Assembly: GCA_949358305.1 (NCBI GenBank)
Contig: OX442314.1
Coordinates: 31,357,118-31,421,117, forward strand
Length of the DNA stretch: 64,000 nucleotides
From: Strigamia acuminata
Taxonomy: Eukaryota > Arthropoda > Chilopoda > Geophilomorpha > Linotaeniidae
Direction of reading: 5' to 3'
Shown in pieces: positions 22,601 through 31,252 of the stretch. Below the pieces are notes generated by a model, which saw nothing but the letters and a program-made list of their open reading frames with translations, had not been told where the DNA came from and did not search any database. How positions within the stretch are numbered: the stretch's first letter is position 1; every line of letters starts with the position of its first letter. Both the position numbers and the translations under genes were made by a program.

Positions 22601-24834
22601 ACCGCTCGATGAGGCATAAAATAGGAGTGTTCCGGGTCGTGTTCCGTAACTTCTTCAATTATTCCGTCCCTTAGCTGTTCGTCAAAAATCTTCTTATAGG
22701 ACTGATAGAAGCCCGGATTTCGTTTAAATTTTCGCACAAGGTTCCAGAATCTCCGCTTTGCCACTTCATAATTGTTGTTCAATTGGCTCGGATCCACCAG
22801 CCATGGCAGTGGAACAACGTATCTGCCGTCTTCACGTGTCACCTGCTCGCGGAATCGAATGGCACACGAATTGCGGTCAGTCGACGATTCGTCTTCAGTT
22901 TCATGTCGAATCCCGATCGCTTCCAGCTCCCAAAATTTTTTCAAGCCGTCGTCCAGTCGTTCTTCGAGGCGCACGCTAAAAACTCGGGTGACCATGGTCG
23001 AAAGAGAGACCACATTTGCAGAGGAGCCCATCAAAGTCCATCCGAATATAGTTTCAACCGCGAGTAAATCGTCCTCGACCTTTTGAATCCGCCCCGTCAG
23101 TATCTTCGCGATACAGTCCGCACCTATCAAACAAAAAATATCGAAATTAGTATATTTGTTAAATTCAACATTTATATCGTCGCGTTCTAGGGCGGCTCGC
23201 AAGCCAGCCTGCAACTCCGTTTTAATTGGCTTGGTTATCCAAGCTGTCTCGAGCGCCACGACATCAATCGATCGATTTGTGTCGTCAACATGACACAATT
23301 TCAAGTCAAATCGACCTCTGACCACATCTTGCGGCGTTTGATTGCCAAAAGTGTGAACTGTCAAACGTTCTGTGCTTTTCTTTTCCAACTTCAAGTCTTT
23401 GGCGAGACTCGACAACACAAACGTGCTCTGACTTCCCGGATCGATTAGACATTGTATGATGGCTTCACGAGATTGAAACTTTGCTCGCACAAAAATCGTC
23501 GCCAACGTTGCAACAGGAGGAGGAGTTAACACGGGCAATTCGACGTTCGTTGACACGTGGGTGTTTACTCTGTCGGGGTCTGAGTTCGATGCACCGCTAC
23601 AAACCAAGTAATTGTGATTTTTTTGGCAAAGTTTGCAAGTAACACGGTAGGAACACGTTTTTGACGTGTGCCCTTTCTTCATGCACTTAAAACATCGTCC
23701 ATTTTTCATAACATATTCCCTTCTTTCAGCTAATGTGGTGGCACAACCGTCCCGTTCATGACTCTTGCTGCAAAACATGCAGTTCGAAATAGTCGTGTTT
23801 AAAATACGTGCAGACGGCGTACGATCGTTATTCTTGCGGAACGTCCTTTCTGGATCCGATTTTTCGACTTTTTCTTTTTTCTCTCCCTCTTTGGTACGGT
23901 GAAGGTCTTGAAAGTTCTCGATTTTGTTGTGATGGACCAACTCAGCACGAATCATGTTGAGAAGATCTTTAGCTTGGTACTTCCCATCCGGATGCTGTCT
24001 GGAGAACTCCAACGAAATCTGTTTTGGCACCAGACCCATGATGAGAGGGCAGGCAGTCGCGTCGATTGCTTCGCTATTCATCTTAGCAGCATGTAAACCT
24101 CGGACATGAGATTCACATCGATCGTAAAGCTTCTGGAGTGGTACAGGATCCAAAATGTCGCTCACCGGCTTCATTTTCATCAACGCTCTCATGTGGGCGC
24201 TGAGAATCACGTCCGTACGACCATAACGCTCGACTAGCAGCTCTTTTGCGATTGGGTAGTTCTCGTCGACAGGCGGTAGTCCCTTCAAGACGAGCGCCGC
24301 TTCGCCATCCAAGTAGGATTTCAAGTAAACCAGCTTGCTTTTGTTGGTAATACTGGTTTTGGAGTCAATACTAATTTCGAAATTACCCCAAAAGTCATCC
24401 CACTCGAGTGGATCGCCTCGGAATTTGATGGCTTCATACTTCGGCAACTTCATGGTCGCCTCGTGAGGAACGTTCGCCGTCCCATGGTAGTTGTTGGTGA
24501 TCGGTGTGGCCGGAGGAGTAGCTGGTGGTACGTTGATTTTACGTAACGCCTCATCGATTTCGACCTCACAGTCGATCGCCTTTTCGTTGTAATTATCTTC
24601 ACATTGGGTTATTTCGGCGTCTATTTCATCCTCGTCGGTCAGCGTTGCCAGTATTCTCGCGTCGAGCACCTTCAATTCAGAAATTTTGGTTTTAAGATGT
24701 ACTTTGATTTTTTTCAGATCGAGTTCGTTTAATGGTATTGTTGCGAGAATTGTCTTCGCCTTCGTGATTGTATTCGTAGCCATTCGTCTTGCCACGCTAC
24801 GTTGCATTTTTACAACGCTAATTTCTTCAGCCAT
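19630..24834 (-). CDS. BEL/Pao Gag-Pol polyprotein, full length
   Basis: 1734 residues without a stop. Order: helical N-terminus; DUF1759 gag core (residues about 130-280, GDPLEWDDFWGNFEISID); Cys/His clusters near 350 (CMFCSKSHERDGC) and 381-415 (CFKCMKKGHTSKTC, CKLCQKNHNYLVC); DUF1758 protease near 463 (CLIDPGSQSTFV); Pao RT with KFYVDDLLDS near 882; A17/RNase H near 1065 (FFCDASPKAYGVV); integrase zinc finger (H..H..CITC), then DFAGPL near 1440, YSDNAKTFK near 1500 and WWGGFWERLVK near 1547 as the D,D,E residues; DUF5641 at the end. All catalytic residues are in place. The methionine at 24834 lies about 70 bp from the primer site and is the natural start. Confidence 0.97.
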   Translation of the reverse strand: MAEEISVVKMQRSVARRMATNTITKAKTILATIPLNELDLKKIKVHLKTKISELKVLDARILATLTDEDEIDAEITQCEDNYNEKAIDCEVEIDEALRKINVPPATPPATPITNNYHGTANVPHEATMKLPKYEAIKFRGDPLEWDDFWGNFEISIDSKTSITNKSKLVYLKSYLDGEAALVLKGLPPVDENYPIAKELLVERYGRTDVILSAHMRALMKMKPVSDILDPVPLQKLYDRCESHVRGLHAAKMNSEAIDATACPLIMGLVPKQISLEFSRQHPDGKYQAKDLLNMIRAELVHHNKIENFQDLHRTKEGEKKEKVEKSDPERTFRKNNDRTPSARILNTTISNCMFCSKSHERDGCATTLAERREYVMKNGRCFKCMKKGHTSKTCSYRVTCKLCQKNHNYLVCSGASNSDPDRVNTHVSTNVELPVLTPPPVATLATIFVRAKFQSREAIIQCLIDPGSQSTFVLSSLAKDLKLEKKSTERLTVHTFGNQTPQDVVRGRFDLKLCHVDDTNRSIDVVALETAWITKPIKTELQAGLRAALERDDINVEFNKYTNFDIFCLIGADCIAKILTGRIQKVEDDLLAVETIFGWTLMGSSANVVSLSTMVTRVFSVRLEERLDDGLKKFWELEAIGIRHETEDESSTDRNSCAIRFREQVTREDGRYVVPLPWLVDPSQLNNNYEVAKRRFWNLVRKFKRNPGFYQSYKKIFDEQLRDGIIEEVTEHDPEHSYFMPHRAVVREERATTKIRIVFDASSKGKNELSLNDCLDSGPNLLPEILKLLVLFRRELIAYLSDIEKAFLQLLLRHQDRNYVSFLWVPENWNGLDFLTPRVMRQIRVVFGVSSSPYLLNDSIQLHLEEMKTQYPDTVEQIKEKFYVDDLLDSMRTEERVLTIFHEARELMMKAHMPLRKWHSNSQRLREIFAKEIPEDSKLMDSDKHQTTVLGLVWDYVADTLQLEIGEWAEEKIVAGEGSKRKIVQSVAKIYDPLGFASPFAIIGKLMFQELWARNIGWDNALPPDVAKQWAHWFEQIVLLRKISVGRPYSLNLDDKSQQELHFFCDASPKAYGVVLYVRTKNGHTVDVSLCLSKSRVAPLKSLTLPKLELMSALLLSRIATKIQVLGVQRVFYWTDSSITYFWIREQQKKSNPFVANRVREIRANTDVARWRHCPGKVNPADKLTRGMEAEKLLLDVEWWQGPEWLKKSETHWPQGLENSDDNVEEFEEVEIQINLTRSQKKMDPIFDVEKFGSWNRGIRITAWILRFVRNARKRQSFVGPIKAREVEEAENYWFGFMQRSKFTEEMHNLQNKVKLNKDSPLSEMSIAVDENGLLRINSRIRHHAGAKDFIIPIILDASSPLTRLIIQDCHKRALHGGLGDTLAEFRSRYWAQRARKLVKTFVAKCITCRRINAKLMTQAIGLLPADRINRAAPFQIIGVDFAGPLYTRNGEKAYIALFTCAVVRAVHLELVSDLTTEKFIMAFKRLISRRGIPSIVYSDNAKTFKRAEKDLALFINEFSGEQLQGFLSQHKIQWKFIVELAPWWGGFWERLVKTVKLSLKKVLGRSSLCFEELTTVLTEVEAVINSRPITYVTDNPEEREPLTPSHFLIGTRITSLPDIYSSECRVDNSKRPELVKRWKLRQRLINLLWRRWSHEYLVELREFRHVRASREIQVEDLVLIQEQGQPRLTWKTAKVFETFVGRDGKIRSCKLLLPGGKILRRPVQRLCSLEVSE

Positions 24835-24901
24835 TTTGTATTTTCTCGAGTTCTACTTGCGGTTTTATGGATTTCAGTTCTAACGGTTCCTGGAGTTTAT
24901 T

Positions 24902-24919
24902 TCCCGGGTTTCGGCACCA
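24902..24919 (-). promoter_or_regulatory. Primer binding site, tRNA-Phe type (BEL 2)
   Basis: TGGTGCCGAAACCCGGGA on the minus strand, one base from the LTR, identical with the site of the first BEL element. Confidence 0.87.
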
Positions 24920-24920
24920 A

Positions 24921-25303
24921 TTTCGAGACTTCGAAATAATCCAGCTGCGATTGCAGCACGCACAAATAACAATTCGAGGTATAAAATGTTAAAACTAATT
25001 TAATCGATGATAGAAATTCTAATGAGAAGGAAACGCGTGGTATTGCGAGTCCTTGTACAAAAAAAGATGGTGGTCGACCCAAAAAACGGGGTCGACATCC
25101 GGTCAGCAAGGACCGGTCACTCAATTTACATACTAGAGGGCTCTTTTAACAGCCCTCGATAATAATAGCAAATTTCAGTAATTCAAACACTTGTAACAAA
25201 TTCAATACTCAATAAATTCAAAGTAAACAAACATTTCGACTAATTTAAACTAACATAAAAATTAAATCAACATTTAAAAACATTTAAATCAACAGATTTT
25301 ACA
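24921..25303 (-). repeat. 5' LTR of the intact BEL element
   Basis: Partner of 19209-19591. The target duplication ATGGG follows at 25304-25308. Confidence 0.95.
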
Positions 25304-25496
25304 ATGGGCACTCGTGATCTTATCTGACAAGAAGATGAGTGCTGACCTAATCCCGACAATTACTAAAGCGCGAGGTGTATTTGATACGAGTATTTACCGA
25401 TAGAAAATAAGGTAGATAGTGAAAATGAGATAGTGAACATGAGAATTTATTATGAAAAAAGCAAAAAGAAAAAAAATGGAGAATAAAAGTTAAATG

Positions 25497-25637
25497 AAAC
25501 AAAGAATAAGAAATAAAACAATTAAACAAAGAATAAGAAATAAAACAATGAAACAAAGAATAAGAAATAAAACAATTAAACAAAGAATAAGAAATAAAAC
25601 AATGAAACAAAGAATAAGAAATAAAACAATTAAACAA
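25497..25637. repeat. 27-bp minisatellite with 54-bp order
   Basis: AAACAAAGAATAAGAAATAA units start at 25497, 25524, 25551, 25578 and 25605 with a partial copy at 25632. The unit end alternates ATT/ATG, so the higher-order period is 54 bp. The 109-codon minus frame through it is an artefact. Confidence 0.92.
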
Positions 25638-25639
25638 AT

Positions 25640-26600
25640 TAACAATAAAAATTTTGAATTTTAAATGTGCAATCATTAAATACTGGTTTGTATTTAGAAG
25701 TTGTTGTAGTCACTTCTGTTGTGGTAGTCAGTTCAGTATTCAAATCTCGAACTTCTCATGCTGAGAGCTGGTCATCTGTAGGTATGGTTGGATAGAGCTA
25801 CCAGAAGTGTGCCCGGTTAATTTATCAGCTGTTGTTCTGGTACTCCTGCTGCAGCTAGCTGAGTCACTGCTGTTGCACGGTGACTGTGATTGGTTTTTTT
25901 TTTTTTGCAGGATAAACCAACGTGTTGCGATGTTTGCTTGGTCCATTTGGAGATTTCATTCTTTCCTGCTGGTGTATTTTTATACCAGCCTAAAAAATGA
26001 CACCAAAGCGAAAAAGACGTGTCGCGCCACGTAATATGTACACATGTTGCGCTATGTCATATCATTGCGTCTGAACATCACGGTGTCGCGCCAGGTCATA
26101 CCACCGGCATGCTTAATAGCGACGTCGCGCTAAATCATCCGGTATGCAACTGCCCAGATGCATAGGTGCGAATTTGAGTGTCGCGCCAACCCATGTCGCT
26201 CGTAGTACACATCACCAAAAAGGGTTATATTTCACTTGCTTCCTATTCCAAAACCTGAGAAAAAGAAAGCCAAGGCTAATAAAAACAATCTCACATAATA
26301 GATTGGAATAAAGCTCATCATACAAATCTAAGAAAAAAAATTAAGTTTATTTTTTTTCGTCTAAAATTTTAAAAATGTAAAAAATAAACCTTATTTGTGC
26401 AAACAGCACGCTCCGTGTTTTGTTGCATTGTTGCAACAGCATCTTGCGTGTTTTGTTGTCTTGCTGGAACATCATTTTAAATGTTTAAAACCACATCCAT
26501 TTTGCCAAATAAAAATGCTTGTTGATAAAAAAGTAGGGGATTTGATACAAGGAAGTAAACAGAGAAGGGAGATATAATCCCATACTAATCCCCCTACATT
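25640..26600. other. Unassigned DNA with GTGTCGCGCCA motifs
   Basis: No gene is recognised. Between 26010 and 26200 the motif GTCGCGCC or a close form occurs about four times (GTGTCGCGCCA near 26010, 26083 and 26179; GACGTCGCGCTA near 26121), set in diverged repeats of about 30-60 bp. Confidence 0.4.
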
Positions 26601-26863
26601 ACGATGCGCGCCAAAAGTATGGAATAATCAGTTTTTTTGTAATATTTTTTTTTACGCTTCATCTAGAATCAATCCAATTTTTTAATCCATGTATTTTGTC
26701 CTTTGAATTCGTTTAAAATTAACAAATTTATCATTTTTTTAGAAAAATAAATTTGGCAGTGATTTTACACAAAAATGGGGGTGACATAAGTATGGAATAT
26801 TTCAGGTTTGCTGCAAAAAAATAAATAAAATTAATTTCACATAACATGCCTTTGTCTGATTAT

Positions 26864-27400
26864 TTAATCAGTGAATATGTCATCAATTTTCTGCCATTTT
26901 TGAATTGTTGCTATTTTCTTATTTTGATGCAATCCCTTGTACAAAACTTGCAACCAGTGTGGAAATCGCTGAAATAAAGCGATTAAAGGCACTGGGGCTC
27001 GCCAAAGAACAAATTGATAGAAAATTAGGAGAAATTGAAAGAAATTAGTCAATTGCATCAAAAATTCTAACCAAAACATGAAATCCAAATGTGAAAGCAG
27101 ACAGGGAAGACCAAAAGTGACCAAGTGAGCATTGTCCTGCTGAAACACCCATTTATTGCCACAATTTTCCATCCAAATAGCAATAAATGCATGTTTAACA
27201 CTTCCTTATACTTCTGGGAATCTTTCAATCCTTTCATTATTAAGATGTTTGCCTCTAATTTTCGCCCGAATGTCACCCAAACCATCACTTGATTCTGCCC
27301 ACTGAGAAAACTTCTCTCCTCTCCTTAAATCTTGCCACTTATTACACTAACCATCCAGACCATCTAAGTTGAACTGTATTTTGTTTGTAAAAAGCACTCA
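26864..27400 (-). pseudogene. Tc1/mariner transposase remnant
   Basis: Minus-strand pieces in shifting phases: a degenerate FNLDG block near 27365, MMVWVTFGRKLEANILIMKG (27288-27229; family pattern VMVWGxF), then SQKYKEVLNMHLL, and in the next phase NKWVFQQDNAHL (27160-27125), which is the motif around the second catalytic Asp of Tc1 transposases. Frameshifts and stops occur before and after. No intact N-terminal DNA-binding region was found. Confidence 0.75.
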
Positions 27401-27409
27401 GGTTCATGA

Positions 27410-28140
27410 TTTGGTCCAGGGCAGCTTGGTATTTGTGAAAACTAGAATTTTTGAAGACTTGGAAAAAAGTGTTTATTTTTTATTGAAAGTGTTTTTAAAT
27501 GAAAAGAAGTTGTTTTTAATAATGTTTTAATTTTGAATATTGTTTGTTGAAATGATTTGAGTACGACCTCTTGGATTATTCAGGAATTTATTGATATTTG
27601 ACTTACTTATTGTATTTTTGACCCACATTCGATTTAATGAACTATTAATCTTTATCACCTCCCATTTTGTGATGTCATTTTCTGTATTGGCGAATGATAT
27701 CAATTGTATTGTTCTTTTTGTTTCTTTGTTTTAAAACCACGAGAATAAAGTCAGTGTGTGAATTTTACAACCATTGAACGTGTGTCTGCGTACATTTTAT
27801 CGTGAATTTCTACATTCTTCAAACTGCGACAAGTTTGAATACGATTTTGAACAATTGGACTAAGTGGATTTGCAAGAGGCGACTCACTTGCATTATTTGA
27901 ACCGTTTGATTGCTTTTTCGAAGCTTGCAGTGTGTTAGACTTAACAGTATTAGTCTAATCAGAGCACTTCAATTTATAGGCTTCAGTTAACCACAGTTGT
28001 ACAGCTACTTTTTGATAACAAAGGTGATCACAATTGTTTAGTCTGCTTTGAATTGTTTGCTAAAGACACAATTACATCTACATGTGTGCAAATTTTATTT
28101 GCAGACAACAGCAGAGTCAGTGCCAGGCTCAAAATATTCC
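27410..28140. other. Unassigned core of the Tc1-like structure
   Basis: AT-rich DNA between the two inverted arms. No coding signal is recognised. Confidence 0.4.
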
Positions 28141-28401
28141 TGTCAATTTGCTGCATGGTCACTTTTGGTCCTCCCCATCTTGCTTCCATATTTAATTTTC
28201 ATCTTTGCATTAGGACTTTTAATATAATTGATTAATTTCTTGCTCATCTTCTATGGATTTGCTGTTTGGAGAGCCCCAGTGACTTTAATTGCCATATTTC
28301 AGCGATTTCTACAATGGTTACAAGTTTTGCACAAGGGATTGCATCAAAATAAGAAAATAGCAAGTAATACAATTCAAAAATGGCAGAAAATTAATGACAT
28401 A

Positions 28402-28790
28402 AGTAGGGGGATAGTGGCAGTCCTGGGCCAGTGGTTGGTGGTGAGGGGGGTGGGGGGTGGTGAGGGGTAAGTAGGGGGAGATAAGGGGAGGGGAAGATAA
28501 GTGGAGGGGGAGATAAGGGGAGGGGAGATAAGGAGAGGGGGAGATAAGGGGAGAGCTAAGTGGGGATGACTAATTGCCTCAATCAATCAATCTTATCATT
28601 CGATCAATGTGCCCTAGGCTATTATTTGTTATTGTTTTTCTTTACTTAAGTACCTTGTTGTTGTTTTTCCCAAATTTTCAAAGGCCCCTTGTTTTTCTTT
28701 CCTTAAGCACCTTGTTGTTGTTTTTCCCAAATTTTCAAAGGACCCTTAGGCTACTTTTAACCAAAGGAGAGATATTATTGGGTACTCATC
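28402..28790 (+). repeat. Polinton left terminal inverted repeat
   Basis: 389 bp. The first 160 bp are G-rich on this strand (GGGGGAGATAAGGGGAGGGG-like units), followed by two direct copies of a segment of about 57 bp containing TTGTTGTTTTTCCCAAATTT. Matches 59751-60139 in reverse with few differences (for example GTGGAGG here against GTGAAGG in the other copy). Confidence 0.95.
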
Positions 28791-28814
28791 AATGTCAGTG
28801 ATGGAAAGGAAGGG

Positions 28815-28862
28815 TAAAACAGGAAGTGAGCGGTTCAAAGGGGAGGAGTTATCCTGTATAAA
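28815..28862 (+). promoter_or_regulatory. Promoter of the first PC4-like gene
   Basis: TAAAACAGGAAGTGAGCGGT (28815-28834) continues as TCAAAGGGGAGGAGT, and a TATAAA box lies at 28857-28862. ACAGGAAGTGA matches the ETS-factor core. The upstream motif recurs at 29771 and 29878. A start about 30 bp after the TATA box puts transcription between the ATG at 28862 and that at 28910, which favours 28910 as the translation start. Confidence 0.55.
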
Positions 28863-28909
28863 TGCAACTCGCATTTTGGGATACTCACCATTTCTTTCAC
28901 AAACAAGCC

Positions 28910-29563
28910 ATGACTACTACTTCAAGCAGCGGGATCTACTCTCTTGGTGGGGAGATCTATTGTCAAGTCAATCCATTTCATACCGATGTCTACATCCACC
29001 TGAGACGATTTCTGTCATACCCGAACGGAAAGCTGTATCCCTCTCGTGATGGTATGTGCATGAACGTTAAGACATTTTACGAATTTGTGGAACATTGGAA
29101 GCAGATAACGAGTGAAATTGCGACTTTGAAATCCAAGAAATCATCAACCATTGAGTGCGAAGGTGGCGTTTTAGTCACCATATCTAAGTCGAAAACAGAT
29201 GATGTATCTGTGATGATATGTCGTTCATTTGCACCAGAGAAGTTTATTCTGCTATCGTATGAACAATGGCGTCAACTCAAGAAGCAGCAATCATCCATAT
29301 TTTCGGGCATCGATGAAGTTCTGTCAATGTTGCATGAGACCAACCTTCAATTTCCAACTATTCTCGAGGAAACAACTGCAAGTCCATTTGTAACTCCAAC
29401 CACATCTCAAGCTGCGATTGTTTTGAAAAAGAAAAAGGAGAGAAAGCAAATGAAGAAGAAACCATATCAGAGACCCATCCTTGGTGTACATTTTGTGGAT
29501 TCATCTGATGAGGATGTTGATTCAAAACCTACCGGTGAACCTGCTGATACTGATGATGAATAG
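28910..29563 (+). CDS. PC4-like putative ssDNA-binding protein
   Basis: 217 residues from the ATG at 28910 (the in-frame ATG at 28862 is part of the TATA region). Residues 10-65 (GGEIYCQVNPFHTDVYIHLR, then RFLSYPNGKL and GMCMNVKTFYEF) show the PC4 pattern: beta strands, an IR/LR-x-F strand, P-x-x-x-G and a final aromatic helix. Residues about 85-125 (VLVTISKSKTDDVSVMICR, LSYEQWRQL) may be a second, weaker copy. The tail is Lys-rich then acidic (SSDEDVDS, DTDDE). PC4 proteins bind single-stranded DNA and act in transcription or replication. The assignment rests on pattern only. Confidence 0.5.
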   Translation: MTTTSSSGIYSLGGEIYCQVNPFHTDVYIHLRRFLSYPNGKLYPSRDGMCMNVKTFYEFVEHWKQITSEIATLKSKKSSTIECEGGVLVTISKSKTDDVSVMICRSFAPEKFILLSYEQWRQLKKQQSSIFSGIDEVLSMLHETNLQFPTILEETTASPFVTPTTSQAAIVLKKKKERKQMKKKPYQRPILGVHFVDSSDEDVDSKPTGEPADTDDE

Positions 29564-29765
29564 ATTTTTACATAATTTGTTATTTGTATTGATAGAATAG
29601 AAATTGTATACTTTAGTTTAAATTTTTGTACTTATTTCTTTTTTTTTGTATTAATTATATAAATAAAATTTGATTGAATAAGAATACATCTTTTTTCTTT
29701 CATTAATATCTTTAACAAATAAGTTAGGTTGTAAAAAGGCTATTTGTGTTATATTAGTAGAAATG

Positions 29766-29980
29766 GAGGATAAAACAGAAAGTGAGTGGCGCAAAGGTGT
29801 CCTCTGCTATGATTCGTTGAAACCATTTTAGACAAGTTTCAACATGTCTCAGCAATGGCACTGTTTGGAAGGGGGGATAAAACAGGAAGTGAGCGGTGCA
29901 AAGGGGAGGAGTCCTATGCTATAATTTCTTGAAACCACTTGGGGCAAGTTTAGACATGTCTCCGATTGGACAGCGGAAAA
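29766..29980 (+). promoter_or_regulatory. Two tandem 107-bp units with the ETS-like motif
   Basis: Units start at about 29766 and 29873. Each holds TAAAACAG(G/A)AAGTGAG (29771 and 29878), then CGGTGCAAAGGGGAGGAGT or its changed form, CTATGAT/CTATAAT, TTGAAACCA and GACATGTCTC or similar. The same 35-bp motif precedes the PC4-like gene at 28815. The block lies before the ALKBH2-like gene, from which the MITE at 29997 now separates it. Confidence 0.55.
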
Positions 29981-29996
29981 GGTTAACTGCTATATA

Positions 29997-31217
29997 CAGG
30001 GTGGAACAAAAGTCTGTTCCCCTCAAATATTTCCTCACCAATTACATCTAGGCCAACTTTGATGAAGCGATCGTATAGGAAGTTAGGGGAGAGCAATCCA
30101 ATGATGTCATCAAATTTGACCTTGAAAGCCATTTTCAAGGTCATTCACTTGCTAACTTCTAACCCAATCAAGTTAGAGCAAAAAAGTCAATTACAAAGTT
30201 GTAGAGCACCATCAAATTACTACTATCCAACTTATCTTAGTCATCTAAAGTTAAATGTTTTCTTTTTAAAAAGGAGACAAATCAGAAAAAAAATCAGCAA
30301 AGTGAAATTTTTTAACCCGCGGAGGCATAAGGATAAAATGTGCCGTTTTGGTTAAAGCCATTACGGATTTATGGACAATTTTTAAGTTGATTGGTTAAAG
30401 CGCCATTTAGTTTGTTTTTAATTCGGAACTAATTTTATTGAGAACGTAATGCCTAAACAATAAAAATAAATAGATTTGAGCCATCTGGAGGTGGTTTTAA
30501 TCACTACTGGTAAATGCGAAAAGCTGTTCACTGAAGCGCTGTTTACAAATACAGCAAAGCCAGCTTAAAAGTTATGCTGGAGTTTTAAGGGGCAGAAAAT
30601 TTCCAAGTTGAATATTTAATTAAATAAATGATGAATCATTACAAATTTCACCTGAGATTTACTTTGTTATCAGATAAACAAAGTCACAAATTTTTAGCAA
30701 GAAAAATTCAGAGAAAAAAAAATTTCCTATTCAAGAAAAAGCTTGTCCATAAATCCGTATCGCCAAGGATTAATCTTGTGATAAAGTAATTATTGAGGCA
30801 TTAAAAAAAGGCTGTGGTTTTTCTTGTTTACTTACATAATGATGCACATTTGAATACGTTTATTTAAGTAATTCAGTATTTTTGTGATAGAAATTTAAGT
30901 TTTGTCACAATGGCTGGCTTTATTTCAGCTGATTTGTCTCCTTTTTAAAATGAAAACATTTAACTTAAGATTATTAAGATAAGTTGGATAGTACTAATTT
31001 GATGGTGCTCTACAACTTTGTAATTGACTTTTTTGCTCTAACCTGATTGGTTTAGAAGTTAGCAAGTGAATAACCTTGAAAATGGCCGTCAAGGTCAAAT
31101 TTGATGACATCATTGGATTGCTCACACCCAACTTCCTATACGATCGCTTCATCAAAGTTGGCCTAGATGCAATTGCTCAGGAAATATTTGAGGGGAACAG
31201 ACTTTTGTTCCACCCTG
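29997..31217. mobile_element. 1221-bp palindromic Tc1/mariner-like MITE, copy 1
   Basis: Starts CAGGGTGGAACAAAAGTCTG and ends with its complement, TA on both sides. Inverted arms of about 270-280 bp surround an AT-rich centre without transposase. The copy at 53825-55045 has the same length and orientation, and I saw no base difference. It sits at a TATATA sequence between the tandem promoter units and the ALKBH2-like gene. The 98-codon frame inside is a shadow. Confidence 0.93.
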
Positions 31218-31252
31218 TATACCGAGCTGATGTTTCTTTTGGATGAAAAAAC

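Larger units (their letters stand above)
19209..25303 (-). mobile_element. Intact BEL/Pao retrotransposon
   Basis: 6095 bp on the minus strand with 383-bp LTRs (19209-19591, 24921-25303) that appear identical along their whole length, and a 5-bp duplication ATGGG (19204-19208, 25304-25308). It has a tRNA-Phe primer site one base from the 5' LTR and a single uninterrupted gag-pol. Identical LTRs plus an open polyprotein mean recent insertion and possible competence for movement. Confidence 0.97.
26605..28401 (-). mobile_element. Decayed Tc1-like element, left part
   Basis: Outermost layer of the nest. The left end GCGCGCCAAAAGTATGGAAT (from about 26609) is matched in reverse complement at about 60395-60414, after the Polinton. 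The left arm (26605 to about 27105) is repeated in inverted orientation at about 28146-28401 plus 60140-60416. The Polinton was inserted in the right arm at GACATA. Confidence 0.8.

Noticed and set aside
28574-28801. 75-codon frame shared by both Polinton ends
   Set aside because: It is a translation of the terminal inverted repeat with its duplicated 57-bp segment, not a gene.
30059-30355. 98-codon frame present twice (also 53887-54183)
   Set aside because: Lies inside the non-coding MITE copies; no transposase motif.
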